Source of the DNA: Candidatus Loosdrechtia aerotolerans
Lineage (GTDB): Bacteria; Planctomycetota; Brocadiia; Brocadiales; Brocadiaceae
Length of the DNA stretch: 64,000 bases
Direction: 5' to 3'
NCBI GenBank assembly: GCA_021646405.1
Contig: SOER01000015.1
Location: 1-64,000 of the forward strand
The notes beneath the pieces were generated by a model. It ran no database searches and had not been told where the DNA came from. It worked only from the letters and a program-made list of their open reading frames with translations. The position numbers were made by a program, and so were the translations under genes. Below, in pieces: positions 1 to 7,008 of this stretch; positions within the stretch are counted from its first letter, which is position 1; each line of letters starts with the position of its first letter.

Positions 1-3
1 GTC

Positions 4-67
4 ACCCCTTCGGGGTTTACAATTCTTCTGAGGTCTTTTGCTATAATCATGGCATCCCTTCGGGATG
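4..67. repeat. Paired CCCTTCGGG hairpin repeats
   Basis: Two short perfect hairpins with TTCG-type loops lie at 4-16 (ACCCCTTCGGGGT) and 53-67 (CATCCCTTCGGGATG), about 36 bases apart. Paired ATCCCTTCGGGAT hairpins of this kind are, as far as I recall, widely dispersed intergenic elements in environmental bacteria. I see no coding capacity here. The 1-506 stretch consists of this pair, the second repeat pair at 308-375 and a 30-base dispersed repeat at 439-468. Confidence 0.5.
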
Positions 68-307
68 AAAAACAATTGAACATAAAGAATCACTGTTGCA
101 TCATATCAACATCATTAACCTTATAACAACACCTCCCCGTAAACCCGCTTACATAAAATGAAAATTCCTATACAATCAAGCTAAGGAACCCTCATCAACA
201 TGCCATCACCCATCTACACCTAAAGGAGGTAACCACAAGGCTTCTGCCTGCGCATACCCGCGCTAGAATTCAGAGGAGTAACACATTCATTTTTGAAAAA
301 CGTAGAA

Positions 308-375
308 AGCCCCGTTAGGAGCGATACATTAATAGAAAAACAATAGGTACCACTCTTAAGCTCCGGAGGAGCGGC
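308..375. repeat. Paired AGCTCC-GGAGCG hairpin repeats
   Basis: Two related units in the same orientation, at about 308-326 (AGCCCCGTTAGGAGCGATA) and 358-375 (AAGCTCCGGAGGAGCGGC), lie about 30 bases apart across an AT-rich spacer. Each unit is itself nearly palindromic (CTCC/GGAG). From memory it resembles the dispersed GCTCC-TACGGAGC family found between genes in many uncultured-lineage genomes. A 62-codon open frame on the minus strand at 220-408 runs straight through it and is therefore treated as an artefact. Confidence 0.5.
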
Positions 376-438
376 CTGTTTCTCCCCATCATCATTCACA
401 AACAACATCCTGGTTACCCTTTTGCTCTTTATCCAACT

Positions 439-468
439 TGTGGGTAAGGATGAGCTCGGAGGGGGACA
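439..468 (-). repeat. 30-bp dispersed repeat, copy 1
   Basis: Read on the minus strand, these 30 bases match 58536-58564 (plus strand) with one inserted base and one substitution. Both start TGTCCCCCTCCG and end CCCACA. Two near-identical copies 58 kb apart in gene-free DNA mark a dispersed non-coding repeat. Confidence 0.6.
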
Positions 469-506
469 ACTGCCACACAGGAATTCTTTTTATTTACCAG
501 GAGCCC

Positions 507-1073
507 TTATTTCCCTGTCTCAACATCATATGCACGATGCGTTGTATCTTTGGACATTCCATGCTCAATTAATTTCCAATAATCCCGTTCTCTTTCATAG
601 GTTATTTTATAAGAATAATCTACCATTCTCCAGCGCCAGAAAAAGAAGTGGGAAATACCGGTCACATAGATATCAAGCCGCTTAGCATCCGGGTCAATAT
701 CTTCAAACATTGCAACACAGTGTTTTACTGTTTTTGGTGCTAACTCACCTTTTGCAATCACGGCGTATTTTTTATCTTCTTTATAGTCCTCATCGAGCTC
801 TGCTGCATATTCCATAATCTCCGGATAGTAAACATCCGGGTACTTCTCCCCTGTGTCTGTCGCTAAAAGTACTTCAACCGGCACCAGAATAGGTTTTTCT
901 AACGTATTTTTTAAATTATAAAACCATATAATATATCCAGTTTCTCCTCCTGTTCCTTTATTATGAATATATGTTTTTGGAGCATTCCACGAAAACTCAA
1001 GCGGAGACGCATTAACAATCTGTGACACTCCAAAAATGAGTAACAATCCTATAAAGACATATCTTAACTTCAC
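507..1073 (-). CDS. Secreted protein of unknown function
   Basis: 188 aa. It has a clear N-terminal signal peptide (hydrophobic run about residues 5-20, likely cleaved after VNA). The start is GTG, chosen because an AAGGAG ribosome-binding site lies 8 bases upstream. The mature part is rich in Tyr, Trp and charged residues, with no cofactor motif that I recognise and one Cys. It starts 4 bases after the stop of the 232-aa gene at 1078-1776, so the two are almost certainly cotranscribed and may act together outside the cytoplasmic membrane. I do not recognise the family. Confidence 0.7.
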   Translation of the reverse strand: MKLRYVFIGLLLIFGVSQIVNASPLEFSWNAPKTYIHNKGTGGETGYIIWFYNLKNTLEKPILVPVEVLLATDTGEKYPDVYYPEIMEYAAELDEDYKEDKKYAVIAKGELAPKTVKHCVAMFEDIDPDAKRLDIYVTGISHFFFWRWRMVDYSYKITYERERDYWKLIEHGMSKDTTHRAYDVETGK

Positions 1074-1077
1074 ACAA

Positions 1078-1776
1078 TTACTCCTTCCTGTAGATTCCTG
1101 TTACCTCTTTTTTCTCCCTCTTTTGCTTTACAACAAGAAGCCTTGTTGCCGTGTAAACGTAATCGCCCATGGGCGTGCCGTCGTTATCAGCTTCAACCCC
1201 CATTGCAAAAAATCTTACCGGATTTGCTATCCAGAAATCCGCAGGAGGCGCCTGCCATTTTACATGCCAGTACCTCTGTTCTGTACCTTTCTTTGTGTGG
1301 CTTGCATAATTCCCACTCCCCTCTATCTGCGTATCCTCATCATCTCCTACGTTAATAAAGGTACCTACCAATCGATTGTAATACCGGTCTTGTGCCGTTA
1401 TCTGAAATCCATGGAAATCCGTATCGGTTTGCTTAAAGGAGACGAGGATATCCACAACCTCACCCGGCTCGCATTCATCGAGCACAAACAACATGAACTT
1501 GCCCTTTCCGGAACCAATGGGATACTGATAGTGGCATGCTACATTTCCACAGGTATATTGATCTGGAGCATAAAGATTCCAACCATATTTACCATGTCCA
1601 ATCCCAAGGCAACCCAGAGGAGGGCTATCAGAATGTGCAGAGAGTGTATTGCAAAACAGAGAAAATAAAAATACACACACTACGATAGAATAAGCACCCC
1701 GTAATCCGCTCTTTATAAATTTCTTACCACACTTACGTTTTTCTTTGTTTAAGAAAGTTACATATAAAGTTCTCAT
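1078..1776 (-). CDS. Secreted protein with reeler/choice-of-anchor-V-like domain
   Basis: 232 aa. The ATG start has GAGGA 6 bases upstream. A signal segment follows a basic N-region (hydrophobic about residues 30-45, likely cut after LSA). The body carries a CGNVACH motif (C-x4-C-H), a phrase of the type PGEVVDILVSF, then FHGFQITAQD. That pattern resembles reeler and 'choice-of-anchor V' domains, where a C-x2-C-H sits at the same place. The C-x4-C-H could bind a c-type heme, as such motifs do in some tetraheme cytochromes c3, or could be a plain metal or disulfide site; the sequence does not decide. It is probably cotranscribed with the secreted protein downstream. Confidence 0.65.
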   Translation of the reverse strand: MRTLYVTFLNKEKRKCGKKFIKSGLRGAYSIVVCVFLFSLFCNTLSAHSDSPPLGCLGIGHGKYGWNLYAPDQYTCGNVACHYQYPIGSGKGKFMLFVLDECEPGEVVDILVSFKQTDTDFHGFQITAQDRYYNRLVGTFINVGDDEDTQIEGSGNYASHTKKGTEQRYWHVKWQAPPADFWIANPVRFFAMGVEADNDGTPMGDYVYTATRLLVVKQKREKKEVTGIYRKE

Positions 1777-1827
1777 AAATAATCCTCTTTATTTACAGGT
1801 ATCAATTACTTTTCTTACATAACATAC

Positions 1828-2382
1828 CTATACCAAAACACCCTCACGACGATAGCATTCGTCTTTAAGAGTGCCAATAAATGGTAGATTCCGGTATTTG
1901 TTATTGTAATCCAACCCATAACCAACAACAAATTCATTTCCGATTGTAAAACAACAATAGTCGGGCTGAATATGAAACTGCCTTCTCCCCAACCGGTTTA
2001 AAAGAACACAGGTCTTCAGGGTTCGCGGTTGATAACTCTTAATATCCTCCAATACTTTTTTCAGGGTACTCCCCGTATCGATAATATCATCGACAACCAG
2101 AACGTGTTTATCTTTTATGTCAATTTTAAAATGGCGGATGATCTTACTCTCCCCCATGGGTGAAGTAGATTCGCCATATGTTGCAACATCAATCGTATCC
2201 AATCTTATGGGAACAGGGATCTGCCGGATTAAATCGGTGAGAAATACGAGACTCCCCGTAAGGATTGCAATAATTGTCCAATCCTTATCCTGATAATCAC
2301 ACAATAATTTTTTCGATAATTCAATGAGCTTACTCCGGATTTTTTCCTCACTGATTATTACCCTTGCAATATCTTTTTCCAC
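1828..2382 (-). CDS. hpt: Hypoxanthine phosphoribosyltransferase
   Basis: 184 aa, normal length for the family. It joins hypoxanthine or guanine to PRPP to give IMP or GMP in purine salvage, in the cytoplasm. The diagnostic PRPP-binding loop VLVVDDIIDTGSTL is present near residues 94-107, preceded by the flexible-loop region with SPMGES, and followed by a VGYGLDYNNKYR-type C-terminal purine-binding segment. The start is GTG with GAGGGG just upstream. It lies 15 bases after the stop of the glutaredoxin-FTR fusion and so may be the last gene of that operon, though its function has no obvious link to the redox genes. Confidence 0.93.
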   Translation of the reverse strand: MEKDIARVIISEEKIRSKLIELSKKLLCDYQDKDWTIIAILTGSLVFLTDLIRQIPVPIRLDTIDVATYGESTSPMGESKIIRHFKIDIKDKHVLVVDDIIDTGSTLKKVLEDIKSYQPRTLKTCVLLNRLGRRQFHIQPDYCCFTIGNEFVVGYGLDYNNKYRNLPFIGTLKDECYRREGVLV

Positions 2383-2397
2383 TTTTTCCCCTCTCCG

Positions 2398-4341
2398 TTA
2401 CGTCTTGTTCTTTTCGTCACATTCCTTTGATTTCCTGCTATGTTTTTGGACGAAGCGTCTTGCACGAAAGGTAAGAAACCAGCTAAATGCTATTGCCGTT
2501 GGGACAAAAATGATCTTTGCTGTCGCTAAAGAAATATGAATAATATGGCTTGCCTCCAGACTTTCAAAAATAAACTCGGCAAGGTGCACGGTATAATACG
2601 AAAGAACAATTACTGACAGCCCCTCAACGGTATGCTGCATGACCATCTGGGTCTTTGTCGTCTCATCTACGCTTCGCTGAAGTTCTAAGCTTTGCCCCTG
2701 TACGATAAGATCTATTTTTGTACGTAATATCGTAATTAAATCCATCATTTCCCTTCGTATACCATTAATTCGTGTAAAAAGACGATGATAAAGGTCCCCA
2801 AAGTTATCTGCATCTTCCAGAAAAAATCTTGAAAGTAAGGGAAAAGAAGAATCTCTACTGTTTTCACTCCAGTCATGAAAAATTTTTCGTATCGTATCCC
2901 TTTTCAGGAGGGTATAGTTCATGCGATGGCGGGACTCTTCTGCCACACCGGAAATTTCACCAAAGTTGTTGCTCAGCCCATGCAACCACCCTTTTAATGT
3001 CTCGGGGAGGGCTCTGGGCAAATTTATGGTGATGGTACCCAATTTGGCAACAAGTGTGGAATCCAGTTGATTCAGTCTATCCTCTGCCAGAATATATCGT
3101 TGTTTTTCCAAAGCAAGAAGATAATGATTTATCTCCAGTGCCATGATATCTTCTATAACCTTATCAAGAGTATCATCCTCTGACATTACAATAAACGTAT
3201 CATTAACAGCACCGTCAGTTTCAAATCCTGCCAAAATCTGAGAGTTATTATAAATATAACTTATATATTTCTTTTCGGGTAACAGCCAATGAACCTCCTG
3301 CTCTACATCTGTGCTGTCTGGCACAATTACCGTACATTCAAAAAGTCTGTTGTTTTGTTTTATCGTATCTATCCTTTGAAAAATACTCTCACCATTCACC
3401 GCTTTTCCATTAAGTGATGTACATGCTATTTGATACGTATATATATCTGTGTCCTCTTTAACCCTCACGGTAATTTTTGTGTCATCAGCTATTGTAGTAA
3501 TATGCGCAGTGTTTTCATGCCATTGAACGACAGAAACATCCAGGTTCAGGGCACTTATTATCCTCAAAAAACCTGTTTTTGCCAGCGTCTTATCTGTGCT
3601 GTCCTGCAAAAATCCTGTTATCTTTATGTGGGTCTTATAAGAAACCGGGGATGTTATTACCGCTACCGGGGCTATTTCTTCCATGGATGCACTTCGTTCC
3701 CTCGAGTCCGGTATGTATTGAGGTAAGGAAGGGTCTCCGGCAAGATAACGATCTGATACAAAAAGCGAACAATAACACCGGCCGTATTTTTCTACATCCA
3801 GAAAACAGTAAGAGCACGGGCAGATAATATCACAGTCCAGTTGGTATTTACCGGCAGCTAAACGGCAGGGACACGCCCTGTATCCGTAACGCTTTTCATT
3901 GATAATAAGCCCCTGGATAAGATCGTCAACCAACTGCTGGTCCGGATTAATCTCATAACCCTGGTTTTTTGCCTCCTGAAGCACCCAGTCGCGCATCTTC
4001 CTGCCCTCTTCAGCTTTGGTCTCCGGTAATGGGTATCCACAACCCTTATTCTCATCCTCTTTGGATATACCTTTTTCTTTTTCAGCTTCCTGCACCGGTA
4101 ATCTCAACACATGCTTCAACCTCGATTCATGAAACCCGATAATACATATACCATCGATACAGGTTACCGGAAACGAACGCTGTTTACTCAGATGATAAGC
4201 TTCTGCAATGGCCTTCTCCTGTTCTTCACCCGTCAACACATCTACCACAACAGATTCATAATCTATGCTGTATTTCTTTAAAAACGACTCAACCTTATCA
4301 CACCAGTGACACGTTGATATTCTATATACCTTTACGTTCAT
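2398..4341 (-). CDS. Fusion: glutaredoxin / FTR catalytic-like / DUF3422-like membrane protein
   Basis: 647 aa with three parts. Residues 1-80 are a glutaredoxin-like fold with C11-x2-C14 (CHWC). Residues about 115-200 match the catalytic beta chain of ferredoxin:thioredoxin reductase, with C157PC159, C174PC176 and C189YC191; spacing x14 and x12 is the non-plant type, and an extra Cys is at 179. Residues about 230-640 resemble DUF3422, including TVEGLSV followed by SYY near a C-terminal membrane segment, and a second hydrophobic helix. The first two parts suggest that an Fe-S centre passes electrons from ferredoxin to a dithiol, here the attached glutaredoxin, tethered at a membrane. Its ATG overlaps the rubrerythrin-like stop (ATGA), implying translational coupling. 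The DUF3422 assignment is the least certain part. Confidence 0.8.
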   Translation of the reverse strand: MNVKVYRISTCHWCDKVESFLKKYSIDYESVVVDVLTGEEQEKAIAEAYHLSKQRSFPVTCIDGICIIGFHESRLKHVLRLPVQEAEKEKGISKEDENKGCGYPLPETKAEEGRKMRDWVLQEAKNQGYEINPDQQLVDDLIQGLIINEKRYGYRACPCRLAAGKYQLDCDIICPCSYCFLDVEKYGRCYCSLFVSDRYLAGDPSLPQYIPDSRERSASMEEIAPVAVITSPVSYKTHIKITGFLQDSTDKTLAKTGFLRIISALNLDVSVVQWHENTAHITTIADDTKITVRVKEDTDIYTYQIACTSLNGKAVNGESIFQRIDTIKQNNRLFECTVIVPDSTDVEQEVHWLLPEKKYISYIYNNSQILAGFETDGAVNDTFIVMSEDDTLDKVIEDIMALEINHYLLALEKQRYILAEDRLNQLDSTLVAKLGTITINLPRALPETLKGWLHGLSNNFGEISGVAEESRHRMNYTLLKRDTIRKIFHDWSENSRDSSFPLLSRFFLEDADNFGDLYHRLFTRINGIRREMMDLITILRTKIDLIVQGQSLELQRSVDETTKTQMVMQHTVEGLSVIVLSYYTVHLAEFIFESLEASHIIHISLATAKIIFVPTAIAFSWFLTFRARRFVQKHSRKSKECDEKNKT

Positions 4342-4691
4342 AATCTTTTTATATCGTAATCACCACCTATTTCAATCAGTTCAAATATTACACCGCACAT
4401 GCGGCATCGTGCATGATCTTTCACATTAGGTGTTTTTCCGAAATTAACCTCCCATCCGCAAACAGGACAATAGAATTTCACTTCATGTTCCCCGTCCCTG
4501 ATAGATTGTATCAGTTTCTGCAGGCCATTAACATGTCCTGTTTCCGCTTTAGCAAATTCTACAAACATCTCTTTTAATTGCGGATCGTGAGCCTTTTCTG
4601 CAAATTCGTTGTATATCCTTACAGCATCTTTCTCAAATTCAAGAGAAGTCTCAATCATCTTGATAACAGATAAATATCCATAGTACATCAT
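4338..4691 (-). CDS. Rubrerythrin-like protein (ferritin-like + rubredoxin-like zinc/iron knuckle)
   Basis: 117 aa. A short ferritin-like helical part (E20 and E50-x2-H53 visible as diiron ligands) is followed by a rubredoxin-like tail with C75-x2-C78 and C96-x2-C99. Rubrerythrins reduce hydrogen peroxide in anaerobes. This one is shorter than the classic 190-aa form and probably supplies half of a four-helix bundle, so it would work as a dimer. I chose the ATG at 4691; the longer frame would need a TTG with no ribosome-binding site. The stop overlaps the start of the glutaredoxin-FTR fusion, a likely electron donor in the same operon. Confidence 0.8.
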   Translation of the reverse strand: MMYYGYLSVIKMIETSLEFEKDAVRIYNEFAEKAHDPQLKEMFVEFAKAETGHVNGLQKLIQSIRDGEHEVKFYCPVCGWEVNFGKTPNVKDHARCRMCGVIFELIEIGGDYDIKRL

Positions 4692-4753
4692 TCGCTCTTT
4701 ATTCAGTCTCCCAACTCCCAACAAATAATTTATTTACCATATATATCCGGGTA

Positions 4754-4981
4754 TCACTCTATCTTATCACTATCATTACCAATCAGCCGGGTAATATGGT
4801 TTCGAATAATCTTCTCATGATCAACTTCGTTCCTGTGTAGCCCTTCAAGAAGGGTATGAATCTCCGGGTCTTTTACGATATCGTGTTGTTCCTGATATCG
4901 CCTTATCGCCTCAGCCTCCAGAGCAAGGGCCCGTTCGAGTATTTTCAAGTCTTGCTCTTTCATTTTCTGAATATCTTTCAT
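4754..4981 (-). CDS. Small two-helix ferritin-like protein
   Basis: 75 aa, predicted as two helices joined by a turn. E22, E24 and E52-x2-H55 are placed like the metal ligands of half-ferritins, which dimerise to build one diiron site; encapsulated ferritins (EncFtn) and rubrerythrin-like small proteins are the closest analogues I can name. The internal ATG at 4981 is preferred to the one at 4999: it has GAGGA 8 bases upstream and gives a 4-base ATGA overlap with the TPR gene. No encapsulin shell gene is visible nearby. Likely role: iron or peroxide handling with the rubrerythrin-like neighbour. Confidence 0.7.
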   Translation of the reverse strand: MKDIQKMKEQDLKILERALALEAEAIRRYQEQHDIVKDPEIHTLLEGLHRNEVDHEKIIRNHITRLIGNDSDKIE

Positions 4982-5727
4982 CGTCTGTTCCTCTTCCATT
5001 GTTTGTCCCTCTCCTCTGATGCCAGTTCTCTCAGGATACGATTTTCTTCCATATGTTCATCGGTTTTGCCAAGTTTTTCATAAATAAGGGAAAGGGCACT
5101 GTGTGCCTTATCCGACTTTGGATTCAACTCAACTGCTTTTTTCAACGCTACAATAGCCTCATCATACCTTTTCATTCTAAAGTAACATATACCCAGGAAA
5201 CAGTGTCCTTCTTCCAGATCAGGATTAATCTCTACTGCCCTCTTGCACGCAGTAAGGGCCTCATCGTGTTTTTCAATGAGACTATAAGCAACAGCCAGAT
5301 ACAGATAACCTTCGGCTTCCTTCTTATCCTTTTCTGCAGCAAATAAATCAATAGCCTTTTTATACTCAGAGATTGCATCATCAAACTTTTTATGAGCGAC
5401 ATAAGCAAAGGCAATATTGTAATGCGCCTTTGGTTCATCAGGATCTACTTCTATTGCTCTTTTCAATTCTGTTATAGCGTCATCGATCATGCCTTTTGCA
5501 TAATAGGTAATTCCCAAATGGAAATGGGCATCATAATGATCGGGATTTAACTCTAAGGCATTTTTAAACTCGGTGATTGATTCGTCGTATTTCTTCTGGT
5601 TATAACAGACAAGCCCTTTTCTGTTATGGGAACTCGCTTTATCTTCACAACCAATAACAATGCAACTTATCAAAATCAAACAGAGTATTCTTTTTGCACT
5701 ATTCACTTTTTGTTTTAACATAAACAC
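4978..5727 (-). CDS. TPR-repeat lipoprotein
   Basis: 249 aa. A signal peptide ends in a lipobox-like segment (ISCIVIGC), so the protein is probably lipid-anchored at about Cys27. Five clear tetratricopeptide repeats of 34-37 residues follow, plus a partial sixth, each with the usual G-x-x-Y-x-x-x-K and A-x-x-x-x-x-A-I-E-L-x-P pattern. TPR proteins act as binding scaffolds; the partner is not evident. It is the first gene of a coupled run (4-base overlap with the two-helix ferritin-like gene). A hexanucleotide tandem repeat and a palindrome lie just upstream of its ATG, which has AGGA 7 bases before it. Confidence 0.85.
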   Translation of the reverse strand: MFMLKQKVNSAKRILCLILISCIVIGCEDKASSHNRKGLVCYNQKKYDESITEFKNALELNPDHYDAHFHLGITYYAKGMIDDAITELKRAIEVDPDEPKAHYNIAFAYVAHKKFDDAISEYKKAIDLFAAEKDKKEAEGYLYLAVAYSLIEKHDEALTACKRAVEINPDLEEGHCFLGICYFRMKRYDEAIVALKKAVELNPKSDKAHSALSLIYEKLGKTDEHMEENRILRELASEERDKQWKRNRR

Positions 5728-5748
5728 ATCCTACTTAATAGACCATTC

Positions 5749-5763
5749 GGTAACCATGTTACC
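5749..5763. promoter_or_regulatory. Operator-like palindrome
   Basis: GGTAAC-CAT-GTTACC is a perfect 6-bp inverted repeat with a 3-base spacer, ending 22 bases before the ATG of the TPR lipoprotein. Its position in the 5' leader or core promoter is what one expects of a dimeric regulator's binding site. The regulator is unknown. Confidence 0.35.
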
Positions 5764-5778
5764 TTTAAAATAACATAT

Positions 5779-5814
5779 CTTATTCTTATTCTTATTCTTA
5801 TTCTTATTCTTATT
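5779..5814. repeat. (CTTATT)6 tandem hexanucleotide repeat
   Basis: Six perfect copies of CTTATT (AATAAG on the minus strand), 36 bp, between the agmatinase stop and the TPR-lipoprotein start, 52 bases upstream of the latter's ATG. The position fits promoter or leader DNA of the redox operon. Perfect short tandem repeats change copy number by slipped-strand mispairing. Confidence 0.9.
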
Positions 5815-5842
5815 CTTTCATTTCCATACAATTTATCCATGT

Positions 5843-6769
5843 TTACGATAAAAGAGTATACTTTTTAAAGAACCCTATATTTTTATAGACGAGATTAGCA
5901 GCTAAGAAATTCGGCGCTTCATTCCCCGGATTAGGTTTTAGCTCCACAATATCGAATCCAACAACCTTTCGTTTTCTATAGACTTTACGCAGAAAATCAA
6001 GCGTTCTGTACCACGCCAGCCCCCCCGGGACAGGAGTACCGGTAGCAGGCATAATTGATACATCCAGACCATCTACATCCAGGGTAATATAAACGACATC
6101 ATCTAATGTTTCTATGGCGTCCTCATGCCAATCGTCATTATGATAAATATCCTTTGCATAGAATACCGATACGGTATCTTTATTCTTTTTTACAAATTCT
6201 TGTTCTTCTTTTGATACTACCCGTACGCCAAAACTTGTTACCTTACAATGGAGATCTTCAACTATCCTCCTCGATACACTTGCATGGCTGTAAGAAGTAC
6301 CACCAAACTGTTCCATTAAATCAAGATGCGCATCGAGTTGCAGAATTGAAAGCTTTTTGTATTTCTCCTTATAAGCCTTTATTACTCCTTGCGACAGAGA
6401 ATGTTCACCACCGATCGTTACCAGAAATTTACCATCAGTTACCATCTCTTTACTCACCTGATATACCGTATCGATCACCCTTTTGGTATCGGTGTGAATT
6501 TCTTCTAGCTGCAATGTCCCAACCGTAAAAATTCCTGTGGTATAGATATCACCTAACTCATCGTCATAAGGTTCTATGTTAACAGACGCATTCAATATTG
6601 CTTGTGGCCCCATCTTCGTTCCCGTTTGGTAAGTAGCTGTTCCATCATAAGGTACTCCCATAATCGCAACTTTGGATCGTCTGTATGCATCGTTATCATT
6701 CTTAAAATGATACGGAAATGCACCAAATTGCTGTGAACTCAATACATGCTTTCGTATAGTACTCAGCAT
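5843..6769 (-). CDS. speB: Agmatinase / arginase-family ureohydrolase
   Basis: 308 aa, the usual size. These enzymes hydrolyse agmatine (or a related guanidino compound) to putrescine and urea with a dimanganese centre. All metal-ligand motifs are present: GGEHS, LDAHLDL and TLDVDGLD. The SHASV stretch corresponds to the agmatinase loop and the C-terminal GFDIVEL motif is typical. Agmatinase is favoured over arginase, but formimidoylglutamase or guanidinobutyrase cannot be excluded. I chose the ATG at 6769 because GGAGA lies 6 bases before it; the ATG at 6781 overlaps that site. It stands alone between the redox operon and the respiratory operon. Confidence 0.87.
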   Translation of the reverse strand: MLSTIRKHVLSSQQFGAFPYHFKNDNDAYRRSKVAIMGVPYDGTATYQTGTKMGPQAILNASVNIEPYDDELGDIYTTGIFTVGTLQLEEIHTDTKRVIDTVYQVSKEMVTDGKFLVTIGGEHSLSQGVIKAYKEKYKKLSILQLDAHLDLMEQFGGTSYSHASVSRRIVEDLHCKVTSFGVRVVSKEEQEFVKKNKDTVSVFYAKDIYHNDDWHEDAIETLDDVVYITLDVDGLDVSIMPATGTPVPGGLAWYRTLDFLRKVYRKRKVVGFDIVELKPNPGNEAPNFLAANLVYKNIGFFKKYTLLS

Positions 6770-6950
6770 ATCTATCTCCATATATATAGATCATATAAAC
6801 CATTCAGACTTAGTGATTCATAGTTAAAAGCGTTAGCAAAAGAACTATTTGGGGATTATGAAGAGTATAAGGCGATCAATCTCGTCCCTCCTCTGAACCT
6901 TAAACCACGGGCTTTGAACCTAATAGTTACGAAAACATTTATATAAATAA

Positions 6951-6979
6951 AAAAGGCATCTTGAGAAGATGCCTTTTTT
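6951..6979 (-). terminator. Rho-independent terminator of the respiratory operon
   Basis: Perfect 8-bp stem GGCATCTT / AAGATGCC with a 3-base loop, flanked by A-tracts and T-tracts on both sides, so it can act in either direction. It lies 30 bases after the stop of the octaheme HAO-like gene and ends that minus-strand operon. Confidence 0.9.
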
Positions 6980-7008
6980 ACTTTTTTACCATTAATTTCC
7001 ATATACCA

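Noticed and set aside
220-408. 62-codon minus-strand open frame
   Set aside because: It runs through the AGCTCC/GGAGCG repeat pair, has no recognisable domain and no good ribosome-binding site.
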